Shown: positions 9,085 to 17,391 of the stretch, piece by piece
How positions within the stretch are numbered: the stretch's first letter is position 1
How the letters are laid out: each line of letters opens with the position of its first letter
Assembly (NCBI GenBank): GCA_035513215.1
Contig: DATKCK010000005.1
Location: 1 to 64,000 of the forward strand
Origin: DATCZB01 sp035513215
GTDB lineage: Bacteria; Pseudomonadota; Gammaproteobacteria; Steroidobacterales; Rariloculaceae
Reading direction: 5' to 3'
Length of the DNA stretch: 64,000 nt
The notes under the pieces: model-generated
What the model was told of the DNA's origin: nothing
Seen by the model: the letters and a program-made list of their open reading frames with translations, nothing else
The model's database searches: none
Made by a program: the position numbers and the translations under genes

Positions 9085-10395
9085 ATGTCGAACACGAGCG
9101 CGCCCGCGACTACGGTCGCCTACCGGAACTACGTACTCTTTATCCTCGTGCTGCTCAACACACTGAATTTCGTCGACCGCACGGCGATCTCGGTGCTCGC
9201 CCCCGACATCCAGGCGGAGTTCCAGGTTTCGAACACACTGCTCGGTCTCGTCATGGGCATCGCCTTCACATTCTTCTATGCGACGCTCGGCTTTCCGGTC
9301 GCAAGGCTCATCGATCGCCGCAGCCGCAGGAACATGCTCGCAATCGTGCTGACCGTCTGGAGCGGCATGACGGCGCTTTGCGGCGCCGCCTCGAGCTTCA
9401 TCCAGCTATTTCTGTTCCGCGTCGGCGTCGGAATCGGTGAGGCCGGCGCGGGACCGGCCTCGCATTCCCTGATCGCAGACTATTTCCGCAAGCAGGACCG
9501 GCCGACGGCCATCGGATTCTTTTCCCTCGGTGTGCCGATCGGCAACTTTCTCGGTATCGTCGTCGGCGGACTGCTGCTCGGCCTGATCGGCTGGCGCTGG
9601 ACGTTCGTGGTGCTGGGCGCGCCCGGCATCCTGCTCGCGCTGATCATCTGGCTGACCGTTCGCGAGCCCGTGCGGGGCGCCACGGACGATCCTGTCGACG
9701 CCAAGGCGCTGCGCGCCAGCGAGGACGTGCCGCTGTTCGACGGGATCAAGGAGCTCTGGTCGCGCCCGACGTTCCGTGTCATGGCCTACTCGGCCGCCCC
9801 GTCCGCCCTTTGCGGCTACGGCATGAACCTCTGGATGCCGGGTTTTCTCGTCCGCATCCACGAGCTGACGGCGGCCGAATACTCGCTGCCGCTCGGGACC
9901 GCGATCGGCGTCGGCGGCGGGCTCGGCGCGATGCTCGGCGGCGTGATCACGGCGCGCGCGGCCACGCGCGACCCGCGTGCCTTTCTGACACTGCCGGCGC
10001 TGACGATGGCGATCTTTGCCGTCGCATTGCTGGTCGCCGTTTGGACCGAATCGCTGCTCATAACGTATTCGGCCCTGACCGTCGCGGCCTTCACGCAGTT
10101 CTATCTGATGGGTCCATTTTTCGCGATCGTCCAGCGACTCGCACCGCTTCGTGGACGAGCCGTTGCCACGGCATTCTTTTTCTTCATCCTGGCGATGATC
10201 GGGCTCGGCATCGGCCCGCTCTACGTCGGGGGCATGAACGACCTGTTTGCCAGGACCGTCGGCGACGCCGAAGGCCTGCGCTTGTCGCTGACGACGCTGC
10301 CCCTGATCTCGCTGATCGCGGCGGCGATCGCCTACTTCGGGCGCAACGCAATTCTGCGCGATTCGGACAGGATCGTCGGCGCGAGCGGCGGTTGA
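9085..10395 (+). CDS. MFS transporter, spinster-like
   Basis: The 436-residue protein has twelve predicted helices and belongs to the major facilitator superfamily. The N-terminal NYVLFILVLLNTLNFVDRTAIS and the loop 2-3 signature GFPVARLIDRRSRRN resemble spinster-type proteobacterial MFS proteins, as does RVGVGIGEAGAGPASHSLIADYF in helices 4-5. The start at 9085 follows GGGGA. The substrate is unknown. A conspicuous repeat hairpin begins two bases after the stop. Confidence 0.9.
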   Translation: MSNTSAPATTVAYRNYVLFILVLLNTLNFVDRTAISVLAPDIQAEFQVSNTLLGLVMGIAFTFFYATLGFPVARLIDRRSRRNMLAIVLTVWSGMTALCGAASSFIQLFLFRVGVGIGEAGAGPASHSLIADYFRKQDRPTAIGFFSLGVPIGNFLGIVVGGLLLGLIGWRWTFVVLGAPGILLALIIWLTVREPVRGATDDPVDAKALRASEDVPLFDGIKELWSRPTFRVMAYSAAPSALCGYGMNLWMPGFLVRIHELTAAEYSLPLGTAIGVGGGLGAMLGGVITARAATRDPRAFLTLPALTMAIFAVALLVAVWTESLLITYSALTVAAFTQFYLMGPFFAIVQRLAPLRGRAVATAFFFFILAMIGLGIGPLYVGGMNDLFARTVGDAEGLRLSLTTLPLISLIAAAIAYFGRNAILRDSDRIVGASGG

Positions 10396-10396
10396 T

Positions 10397-10449
10397 CGGA
10401 AAATGGGGTCCGGAAAATGGGGTCAGACCCAAAGGGTCTGACCCCATTT
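10397..10449. repeat. REP-like element: 14-bp tandem repeat followed by a 16-bp-stem hairpin
   Basis: CGGAAAATGGGGTC occurs twice in tandem (10397-10410, 10411-10424). The second copy runs into a perfect palindrome at 10415-10449: AAATGGGGTCAGACCC, loop AAA, then the exact complement. The GGGGTCAGACCC core resembles repetitive extragenic palindromes that I recall being dispersed in many proteobacterial genomes and linked to REP-associated transposases. No transposase is nearby. It could also terminate the MFS transcript. Confidence 0.75.
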
Positions 10450-10506
10450 GCGAGCGCTATCGGAACTGTACGGAGAACACGCGACGAGTCGCGCAGGAGG
10501 TTGCCG

Positions 10507-11019
10507 ATGAATCTTGTCCGATTTGCTTCATACATGTCACTGGCCGTGTGTGCGCTTTGCGTCGCGCCGGCCGGCGCCCAGACCGCCGAAGAGTTTCGCA
10601 GCCTTAAAGACAGAGCCGAGATCGAGGAGCTCGTCGTCCGCTATGCGACGGCACTCGACACGCTCGATGCGGACGCCTATACCAACGTATTCACCGAGGA
10701 CGCCGTTTTCGACGTGACCGGCACGGTTTACCGGGGCCGCGCGGCGATACGCGGGATCGTCACGGGCCTTCAGGAAGGCCGCGACCGATCTTTGTCGGAG
10801 GGCACGCCCCCCGTGTCCTTGTATCACGTCATGAGCAACACCTCGATCGAGATCATCGACGAGGACGAAGCCCGGCATACGTCCTATGCGCAAACGGTGC
10901 GGCTCGCGGACGACGGGCAGTTCGTCGTCGGGTTCATGGGCCGCTATGAGGATGTCATCGTCAAGCGGGACGGGCGGTGGCAGATTCAGTCACGCAGGCT
11001 GGTGTCGTTCCTCGAATGA
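10507..11019 (+). CDS. Secreted SnoaL-like (NTF2 fold) protein
   Basis: The 170-residue protein has a signal peptide ending near APAGAQ. The SnoaL-type domain contains the typical DRAEIEELVVRYATALDTLD, AYTNVFTEDAVFDVTG and YRGRAAIRGIV segments. AGGAGG upstream fixes the start at 10507. An in-frame extension to 10417 would run into the repeat hairpin and is rejected. The family contains cyclases, dehydratases and many uncharacterised proteins with a hydrophobic pocket. A secreted paralogue lies at 61528-62112. The function is unknown. Confidence 0.85.
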   Translation: MNLVRFASYMSLAVCALCVAPAGAQTAEEFRSLKDRAEIEELVVRYATALDTLDADAYTNVFTEDAVFDVTGTVYRGRAAIRGIVTGLQEGRDRSLSEGTPPVSLYHVMSNTSIEIIDEDEARHTSYAQTVRLADDGQFVVGFMGRYEDVIVKRDGRWQIQSRRLVSFLE

Positions 11020-11061
11020 TAGATAATCCAGGGCGTTCCACGCTGCATGGGGGGAGAAGAC

Positions 11062-11457
11062 ATGCCGTTCCTGTCGAAATGGTCCGGAGAGATCCTGAGT
11101 CTGCTGCGCATCGTCGCGTCGTTCATGTTCATCCAGCACGGGACCCAGAAGATGTTCGGTTTCCCGGTCGAGGCGGTGGCGCCGTATGAGCTCATGACGC
11201 TCAGCCCCGGCCTCGCGGGGCTCCTCGAGGTCATCCTCGGTCCGCTGCTGCTCGTCGGTATTTTCACGCGTCATATCGCATTCGTGCTGTCCGGCTTCAT
11301 GGCGTTCGCCTACTTCATGGTGCATGCGCCGCGCGGATTCTGGACGCTCGCGAACGGCGGTGATGCAGCCGTGCTCTACTGCTTCGTGTTCCTGTACATC
11401 GCCGCCGCCGGCGGCGGGAGATGGAGTATCGACGCACTGCGCAGCCGATCGACCTAG
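11062..11457 (+). CDS. DoxX family membrane protein
   Basis: The 131-residue protein has about four membrane helices with the DoxX pattern: SLLRIVASFMFIQHGTQKMFG, then LAGLLEVILGPLLLVGIFTR and AYFMVHAPRGFWTLANGGD. The ATG at 11062 follows GGGGGAG; the ATG at 11047 lies before that site. DoxX proteins are small inner-membrane proteins, some linked to redox or quinone chemistry. It lies 42 bases after the SnoaL-like gene and may be co-transcribed. Confidence 0.9.
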   Translation: MPFLSKWSGEILSLLRIVASFMFIQHGTQKMFGFPVEAVAPYELMTLSPGLAGLLEVILGPLLLVGIFTRHIAFVLSGFMAFAYFMVHAPRGFWTLANGGDAAVLYCFVFLYIAAAGGGRWSIDALRSRST

Positions 11458-11492
11458 CTGCGAGACCGCCGAAGCGATCGATCCGGCTACGG

Positions 11493-12614
11493 CTAGTGCG
11501 GCCGGTCGCGCAAGCCTTCCGCACAGGCGAACTCGCGCAGCTCGTCGTTCGGATAGGTCGCGCGCTCATAGGTACGCGTGACCGTCCACGGCTCCTCGAG
11601 CGCGATCGGATCGTGCACGGTGATCTCGTCCTGCAGGATGCCGGGCTCGATGAACCGGATGCGCTCATGCACGCTCATCTGATCGCTGTGCGGCGAAGAG
11701 CTGTCGATGAAGGACTTCGTCGTCAGCGCGACCGTCTCGACGACGAGCGTGTCGCCTTCCCAGTGGCCGGTCGAGTAGCCGGCGTAGGTCGGATCGTTCA
11801 GAACCGCTTCCGTCGGCGCGCGACCGTCGAGATACACGCGGCGTAGCGCGTCCTGATGCTCGCTGAAGAACGTGATCTTGTCGTCGGTCTGCATGATTTC
11901 CATGCCGTATGCCATGCCCATCATCGCCGGCATGCCGGGCGGCAGGCAGTTGGCGATGTTGTCGTACTCGTAGGAGCCAGCGATGCGGGATGCAGCGATC
12001 GTTTCCCACTGCGCGAGGTAATCCGGAGTCAGCCTGGGCTCGTTCGGCCGGCGGCCGAGCGAACCGTCCGACGTCGGCCCCGTGCGCGTCGGTGGCGGCA
12101 GCGGCTCGTTCGATGAGGGCGCAGGCGCTGCCGGCGCGTCGGCCGAGTAGGGGAAGTAGACGCCCGAGAAATCGGGCAGGTTGCGCGACGGCGACTCGCC
12201 GCGGCGATCGGTGACGGCGACGGCGTCGAGATCGAAATCGGGCTGGTTGCCGAGGACGGTGCCGTCGGCCTTCGTGACTCGCGCGATGATCCCGACCGGG
12301 CTGCCGTCCTTTGACGGGCTCGCGTAGACCTGGACTACTTCGCCGGCCTCGAACATGGTCGGCGTCCAGCCGGCGCGGCGCAGGATGCCCGGAGCGCGGC
12401 CCTCGACGGCCCACTCCGTGACGCTGCCGTCCCCATCCTCGACGGACATGATGAGCCAGGTATGCGGGTTGACCCACTGCCACTCCTTGACCGCGCCGGT
12501 CAGGGAGATGATCTCGTCGACCTGATAAGAAGAGTTGCTGTGGTGCGCCGTCGCCGTGAAGGCCGGTACGATCAGCGTGGACAGCAGCGCTGCGACTCGA
12601 ACGCGCTTGGTCAT
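11493..12614 (-). CDS. Secreted DUF6152 protein fused to a second conserved domain
   Basis: The 373-residue protein has a signal peptide ending near FTATA, then AHHSNSSY and the DUF6152 core (ISLTGAVKEWQWVNPHTWLIM, WAVEGRAPGILRRAGWT, GEVVQVYASPSKDG). After a Pro-rich linker (about 130-210) comes a second domain with CLPPGMPAMM, DKITFFSEHQDALRRVYLDG, GYSTGHWEGDTLVVET and HERIRFIEPGILQDEITV. These two halves occur as separate overlapping genes at 22807-23843. The start at 12614 follows GGGGGGCGAG. The predicted location is the periplasm. The function is unknown. Confidence 0.85.
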   Translation of the reverse strand: MTKRVRVAALLSTLIVPAFTATAHHSNSSYQVDEIISLTGAVKEWQWVNPHTWLIMSVEDGDGSVTEWAVEGRAPGILRRAGWTPTMFEAGEVVQVYASPSKDGSPVGIIARVTKADGTVLGNQPDFDLDAVAVTDRRGESPSRNLPDFSGVYFPYSADAPAAPAPSSNEPLPPPTRTGPTSDGSLGRRPNEPRLTPDYLAQWETIAASRIAGSYEYDNIANCLPPGMPAMMGMAYGMEIMQTDDKITFFSEHQDALRRVYLDGRAPTEAVLNDPTYAGYSTGHWEGDTLVVETVALTTKSFIDSSSPHSDQMSVHERIRFIEPGILQDEITVHDPIALEEPWTVTRTYERATYPNDELREFACAEGLRDRPH

Positions 12615-12697
12615 GAACTCGCCCCCCAATGCTCACTCGCGGTGAGCGGATGAGCGTAGCAAGATTCTCGCTGCCTGGCGATTGCGCCGCGGGTTCG

Positions 12698-13189
12698 TCA
12701 GCCCCCGCCGGTCCCGAGATAGGGCAAGAGCCGGCCGTAGAGCAGCACACCGAACCAGAAGACGAGTGATGCCGTGCCGACGGCCTTGGCCGACATCGGC
12801 GTCGCGTCATGCGGACCGAGCCTGGCGAGCCTGGGCTCGACCTTGAACAGGAAGAGCAGGAAATTGAGCCCTGCGAGCACGACGAGCACCATCTTGACCC
12901 AGAACGCGTAATTGACCACATAGAGCCTCGGATCGCCGAACAGGAATCCGAGGCCCGTGATGAGATTGATCGCAAAGCCCGCGAGCGCGACGGGCATGAG
13001 GCTATGCACGGCCGGAAGTGGAATCATGCGCTGAAAGCCGATCAGGCGCAGGTCCATGATCAGGACGGCGCCGATCAGAAGGCAAAGCCCCAGAAAATGC
13101 AGCGTTTCGAGCGTCGGCCAGCTCCACCGGTAGTACATCACGACCTCGTTGATCGGCGTGCTTTCCATCCAGTCGTACAACGAGCCCAT
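12698..13189 (-). CDS. Four-helix integral membrane protein, second gene of duplicated pair
   Basis: The 163-residue protein is the close paralogue of the product of 6807-7280. Both share WPTLE-x-x-HF, DLRLIG, FAINL-x-TGL, an AF-x-x-K-x-VL segment and AGLN-x-LL. The ribosome-binding site AGGAGG (13195-13200) overlaps the upstream gene's stop codon, so translation is probably coupled. Two consecutive ATGs (13192, 13189) are possible, and the second has the better spacing. The function is unknown. Confidence 0.78.
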   Translation of the reverse strand: MGSLYDWMESTPINEVVMYYRWSWPTLETLHFLGLCLLIGAVLIMDLRLIGFQRMIPLPAVHSLMPVALAGFAINLITGLGFLFGDPRLYVVNYAFWVKMVLVVLAGLNFLLFLFKVEPRLARLGPHDATPMSAKAVGTASLVFWFGVLLYGRLLPYLGTGGG

Positions 13190-13198
13190 CATCGCCTC

Positions 13199-13666
13199 CT
13201 AGAGATAAGCAATCAGCCGGCCGGTGATCGTGGCAAAGACCCAGCAGACGATCGACGCGACGGCGACGATCCGAACGCCGGCCGGTGCCGTTGCCGAAGG
13301 CCAGTCCGGGGAGCGCTTGATCGCGCCCTGCAGGAGCGCGGCGGTAATGACGCCCCCGAGCACGAAGGCCATCTTCAGCAGAAAGGTGCCGTCCGTGATG
13401 TAGGTGGTTGCCCGCGCCGCGAACAAGCCCGATCCGGACAAGAAATTGACCGCGAACCCGATCCAGGCGAGCGTGAAAAAGCGGTCGAATGCCTGTCGCG
13501 GAATGCCGGCGAACCAGCCTAGCAGCCGCATGTCGATAGCGAGCGCGAGCCCGACCATGACCGCCATGCCGACCGCATGCGAGGCGATCATCAGCGGATA
13601 GCCAACGTAAGATACCCGGACCCACTCGCTGAAGCCGCTCGCTTCGAGCCAAGCCAGGAAGCCCAA
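13199..13666 (-). CDS. Four-helix integral membrane protein, first gene of duplicated pair
   Basis: The 155-residue protein is the paralogue of the product of 6322-6810. Shared features are LAxLEA-x-x-x-S-x-W, ASHAVGMAVMVGLAL, a GF-x-x-NF-x-x-G segment, YITDGTFLLKM and a C-terminal GRLIAYL. Like its paralogue it starts with TTG, here after a GGGGG stretch. It ends inside the ribosome-binding site of the next gene. It lies just downstream of mtgA on the same strand with a gap of about 100 bases. The function is unknown. Confidence 0.78.
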   Translation of the reverse strand: MGFLAWLEASGFSEWVRVSYVGYPLMIASHAVGMAVMVGLALAIDMRLLGWFAGIPRQAFDRFFTLAWIGFAVNFLSGSGLFAARATTYITDGTFLLKMAFVLGGVITAALLQGAIKRSPDWPSATAPAGVRIVAVASIVCWVFATITGRLIAYL

Positions 13667-13769
13667 GAACTACCCCCTTTTCTATGCGCCTCGTGCCTGA
13701 TCGGCGCGGCAGCGTATCTCGGAGGTGGCGCCCGTGTCTACCGGGTGCTGCCGAAGTCAGGAGCCGGTC

Positions 13770-14477
13770 TCACCAGTCGAGCCCGCGATAGTGGCCTCGT
13801 TCTTCGAGCAGGCGTATCTGCTCGAGAATCTCGCGGCGCCTGGCATCGACGTATTCGCTCGGTGCGGCCGCATTCATGCGCTTGGGGCTCGGCAGGACGG
13901 CCGCCAGTGTCGCCGCCTGCGAGGTCGTCAGCTCGATCGCCGGAACGCCGTAGAATCGCAGCGCCGCGGCCTCGACTCCGAATACGCCGGCGCCGAATTC
14001 CGCCACGTTGAGATAGACCTCGAGCACACGCTCCTTCGGCCAGGCCAGATCGATCAGCAAGGCGAACCAGACTTCCAGGCCCTTGCGGGCGAAGCTGCGG
14101 CCGTTCCAGAGGAACAGGTTCTTGGCCACCTGCTGCGTAATCGTCGATGCGCCGCGCAGGTTGCCGCCATCCCGGTAGTCTTCGACCGCATCCGATAAGG
14201 CCTCGACATCGATGCCCGAATGGGCCAGGAAGCGCTGGTCCTCGGCTGCGATCGCCGCTCGCGCCATCGCGTCGGATATCCGGTCGCGGTCGACCCAGCG
14301 ATAGTCGATCGCGTGCCACGGGCCGGGTTCCAGCAGCATGACGGACGTCGTCGGAGGATCGAAGGCGCGCAGGGCGAGCACGGCGGCGCCGCTCAGGATG
14401 ACCCACGCCGCCGCCATGGCGAGCAAGAAGCGGGCGATGCGGCGTGGAAGTGATCTGCGATGACGTTTCGGGCGCAT
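13770..14477 (-). CDS. mtgA: Monofunctional peptidoglycan transglycosylase MtgA
   Basis: The 235-residue inner-membrane enzyme polymerises lipid II into glycan strands. A basic N-terminus and one membrane helix (about 17-38) are followed by a GT51 domain. Its motif 1 is AAIAAEDQRFLAHSGID, with the catalytic Glu in the EDQRF element. Motif 2 is GASTITQQVAKNLFLW and motif 3 is ERVLEVYLNVAEFGAGVFGVEAAA. The length and the lack of a transpeptidase domain identify MtgA rather than a class A penicillin-binding protein. Confidence 0.95.
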   Translation of the reverse strand: MRPKRHRRSLPRRIARFLLAMAAAWVILSGAAVLALRAFDPPTTSVMLLEPGPWHAIDYRWVDRDRISDAMARAAIAAEDQRFLAHSGIDVEALSDAVEDYRDGGNLRGASTITQQVAKNLFLWNGRSFARKGLEVWFALLIDLAWPKERVLEVYLNVAEFGAGVFGVEAAALRFYGVPAIELTTSQAATLAAVLPSPKRMNAAAPSEYVDARRREILEQIRLLEERGHYRGLDW

Positions 14478-14499
14478 GATCCATTCTAACGGGTCGAAG

Positions 14500-16293
14500 C
14501 TAGCCGGCGCCGACGCGTTGACGGTCGTCCCCGGAGTCCGATTCGAACAACTGACCGAGTTCCAGAGCCGCGGTCATCGCCGACTGCACGAGAGCCGCCT
14601 CGTCGTCCATGATCGCGAACTGCTTCACGAGCAGCTCGTCGTCATGCCTGCGAAACGTATCCGTCGCTTCCTCTGCCTCCGTCGTCGACAGCCCGGTCGC
14701 TTCGAGCACATTGGTCGCCATCAGGAGGCTCGAGTGCAGCGTCTCGCGAACGACGTTCTCGATCCCGAGCTTCATTAACTTTAGCGCGTGCTGGCGATCA
14801 CGCGCTCGCGCGAAGACGACGGCGTTCGGAAAATGCAGTCGGACAGCCTCGGCAATCTTGAGGGAAGTCTCGACGTCGTTGACGGCGATGACAATGGCCC
14901 GCGCCTTGTCGGCCTTTGCCGATCGCAGCAGGTCGAGTCGCGAGGCATCGCCATAATAGATCTTGTTGCCGTAGCGACGCACGAAGTCGACCTGCGCAAC
15001 GTTCGCGTCCACCGCCGTGAATGCGATGTGCCGCATGTTCAGAATCCTCGCGATTATCTGGCCGAAGCGCCCGAAGCCGGCGATGATGACCGGCGGCTCC
15101 TCGCTCGGCATCGCATCGAAGGGCCGCGCCGGCGGTTGGGATAGCTTCGACCCGATGACTCGCTGCAAGGTATATAGCAACGGCGTCGCGGCCATCGAAA
15201 GGGTCACGACGAGCGTCAGCCGGGCGACGAGCCCGGGCGCCATCAGGCCCTCTCCGCTCGCGATCGTGAAGAGCACGAAAGCAAACTCGCCGCCCTGGGA
15301 CAGGATTGCCGCAATCGCAAGCGAGCTCGTCGTCCTGAGCTCGAAGACACGCGCGAGCAGGAACATCAGGATGGCCTTGACCGCGATCAGGCCTGCGGCG
15401 AGCGCGCAGATCAGGGCCGGTTCCGATAGCAAGAGCCCGAGATCCGTCGACATCCCGACGGCCATGAAGAAGAGCCCGAGCAAGAGCCCCTTGAACGGCT
15501 CGATATCGGTCTCGAGCTGGTGCCGGTATTCCGAATCGGCCATCAGGACGCCGGCAATGAAAGCGCCGAGGCCCATGGAATAGCCGATCTGCTCGACGAG
15601 CAGCGCGGACCCGATCATGAGCAGCAACGAGGTCGCGGTGAAGATCTCGTGCGAGTCGACGGCCGCGATCAGGCGCAGCAGGGGACGGAGGAGATACCGT
15701 GCGCCGACGATGAACGCGGCGAGATACACGATCGAAAGCGCGGAGCCTGCGATGTCGAAGGCCGCGTCACCGGCGGCTTCGCCGATGCCCGCGAGCCACG
15801 GGACGAGGGCAATCAAAGGGATGACGGCGAGATCCTGAAACAGCAGCACGCCGAACCCCGCGCGGCCGTGCGGCGTATTGAGCTCTTTCCTTTCCGCCAG
15901 CAACTGGAGCGCGAAGGCCGTGCTCGAAAGTGAGAGCGATAGACCGACGATGACGGCCGTCGGCCAGGGCAGGCCGAACGCGCGCGCGACGAACGACAGT
16001 ACGGCTCCCGTTACGAGCACCTGCGCGGCGCCGAGGCCGAAGACCGTCTTTCGCATCACGCGAAGTCGCGAGGGTTGCAGCTCGAGCCCGATCACGAAGA
16101 GCAGGAAGACCACGCCGGTCTCGGCGAAGTGCAGGATTTCGTCGACACCCTCGACGAGACCGCCGACGGATGGACCGATGATGAGCCCGGCCGCGAGATA
16201 GCCGAGCACCGAGCCGAAGCCGAAGCGCTTCGACACGGGGACGACGACGACCGCGGCGACGAGGAAGATCAGAACCTGGTAGAGGAATTCCAT
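14500..16293 (-). CDS. Kef-type monovalent cation:proton antiporter (CPA2) with RCK domain
   Basis: The 597-residue inner-membrane protein has a 12-13-helix CPA2 antiporter domain (about 1-385). It includes VIGLELQPSRLRVMRKTVFG, FGVLLFQDLAVIPL and LSQGGEFAFVLF. A cytoplasmic TrkA-N/RCK domain starts at IIAGFGRFGQIIARIL and binds a nucleotide by its Rossmann fold. This is the KefB/KefC layout, for glutathione-controlled K+ efflux during electrophile stress. No KefF/KefG ancillary protein is next to it, so the ligand is uncertain. A short 7-bp hairpin lies just upstream of the start. Confidence 0.9.
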   Translation of the reverse strand: MEFLYQVLIFLVAAVVVVPVSKRFGFGSVLGYLAAGLIIGPSVGGLVEGVDEILHFAETGVVFLLFVIGLELQPSRLRVMRKTVFGLGAAQVLVTGAVLSFVARAFGLPWPTAVIVGLSLSLSSTAFALQLLAERKELNTPHGRAGFGVLLFQDLAVIPLIALVPWLAGIGEAAGDAAFDIAGSALSIVYLAAFIVGARYLLRPLLRLIAAVDSHEIFTATSLLLMIGSALLVEQIGYSMGLGAFIAGVLMADSEYRHQLETDIEPFKGLLLGLFFMAVGMSTDLGLLLSEPALICALAAGLIAVKAILMFLLARVFELRTTSSLAIAAILSQGGEFAFVLFTIASGEGLMAPGLVARLTLVVTLSMAATPLLYTLQRVIGSKLSQPPARPFDAMPSEEPPVIIAGFGRFGQIIARILNMRHIAFTAVDANVAQVDFVRRYGNKIYYGDASRLDLLRSAKADKARAIVIAVNDVETSLKIAEAVRLHFPNAVVFARARDRQHALKLMKLGIENVVRETLHSSLLMATNVLEATGLSTTEAEEATDTFRRHDDELLVKQFAIMDDEAALVQSAMTAALELGQLFESDSGDDRQRVGAG

Positions 16294-16395
16294 TTGAGAC
16301 TGCCGGCAAGGAAATACCGGCAGCGTATCTCAAAGCGGGGCGGGCGCAATGGAGTCCCGGCCTCGACGACATTCGTGGCGCAAAGTCAGTAAGGC

Positions 16396-17391
16396 TTACT
16401 CCGGCACGTAAGCGATCAGCATGCTGCGGTAGGCGCCGTAGAGAAATTCGGATGCATCGCCGAACTCGTCTTCGTACTGCGCGAGCGGGTTCGCTGCCGC
16501 CGCATCTTCGGGGCCGAACCCCTTGTTCATGTAGCCGATCAAGGTAAGAAACAGCTCGTCGTAGATGTCGCGCAGCCTGACGACGTCGCGGCCCGAGCGC
16601 GGCGGGCCGTGCGCCGGCACGACTCGCGTGTCGGGCTCGACGACCTCGGCGAGCCTCTGCAGCGCGCGGACGCGGCCGCCGTACCAGGCTCCGTTCCTGT
16701 AGTCGAGCAGCGGCCAGCGCTCGGCCGAGACGACACCGCCGGCGACGAGGACGTCGTGCTCGAGGAAGTGGACGTAGAGATCGCCGTCCGTATGCGCCTG
16801 CGGCAGGTGACCGTAGTCGAGCCTTAAGCCCGAGAACTCGAGCGAGCCGTCGCCGAGCGTCGTCTCGGTCGGGCGCGCGGCTTCGGGCAGCGGCTCGCGC
16901 GGCGGCTCGAACGGATCGGCGTAGACCTTGTTGCCGAGGTAGATGCGCGTGTTCTCATGGGCGAAGATCGTGCCGCCCGCGTTGCCGACGGCCTCGTTCG
17001 CGCCGGTCTGCTCGGGATGCCAGTGCGTGTTGATCAGCATCGCGACACGGTCGTTGCCCGTTGCCTCGTAGATCGCGCGGAGCAGGACATCGGCGTTGGC
17101 GGCGAGCCCGCCGTCGACCATCAGCGCGCCGTCGTCACCGGCCATTGCGATGACGTTGCAGCCGGCGCCCTGAAGCAGCACGAGGCCTCCGAAATTGATC
17201 GTCGTGATAGCGGCCGGCGCTGGCTGCGCGCGCGCGCCGGAGGCCGGGAGTAGTCCACCGCCGGTGCCGATGAGCGTGCCGCCGATCGACAGGGCGCTCG
17301 CGGCCGGAACGGCTCCGACCGCCGCGCCGAGCAGCCGGCGCCGCGAGAGCGAGATTCTATCCGCCGGTCGAGTGCGTGTAGATCGGCTCAT
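16396..17391 (-). CDS. Tat-exported MBL-fold protein with altered zinc motif
   Basis: The 331-residue protein has a twin-arginine signal (SLSRRRLLGAA near residue 15) and an Ala-rich h-region ending near SGARAQ. The MBL core includes LINTHWHPEQTGANE in place of canonical HxHxDH: the Asp is replaced by Glu and the following His by Gln. Later ligand regions are YGHLPQAHTDGDLYV, VLVAGGVVS and VVPAHGPPRSG. Metal content may therefore differ from standard enzymes. Its start overlaps the 3' end of the ankyrin gene by 35 bases, so it is the last gene of the DUF1592-DUF1552-ankyrin operon. Confidence 0.83.
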   Translation of the reverse strand: MSRSTRTRPADRISLSRRRLLGAAVGAVPAASALSIGGTLIGTGGGLLPASGARAQPAPAAITTINFGGLVLLQGAGCNVIAMAGDDGALMVDGGLAANADVLLRAIYEATGNDRVAMLINTHWHPEQTGANEAVGNAGGTIFAHENTRIYLGNKVYADPFEPPREPLPEAARPTETTLGDGSLEFSGLRLDYGHLPQAHTDGDLYVHFLEHDVLVAGGVVSAERWPLLDYRNGAWYGGRVRALQRLAEVVEPDTRVVPAHGPPRSGRDVVRLRDIYDELFLTLIGYMNKGFGPEDAAAANPLAQYEDEFGDASEFLYGAYRSMLIAYVPE

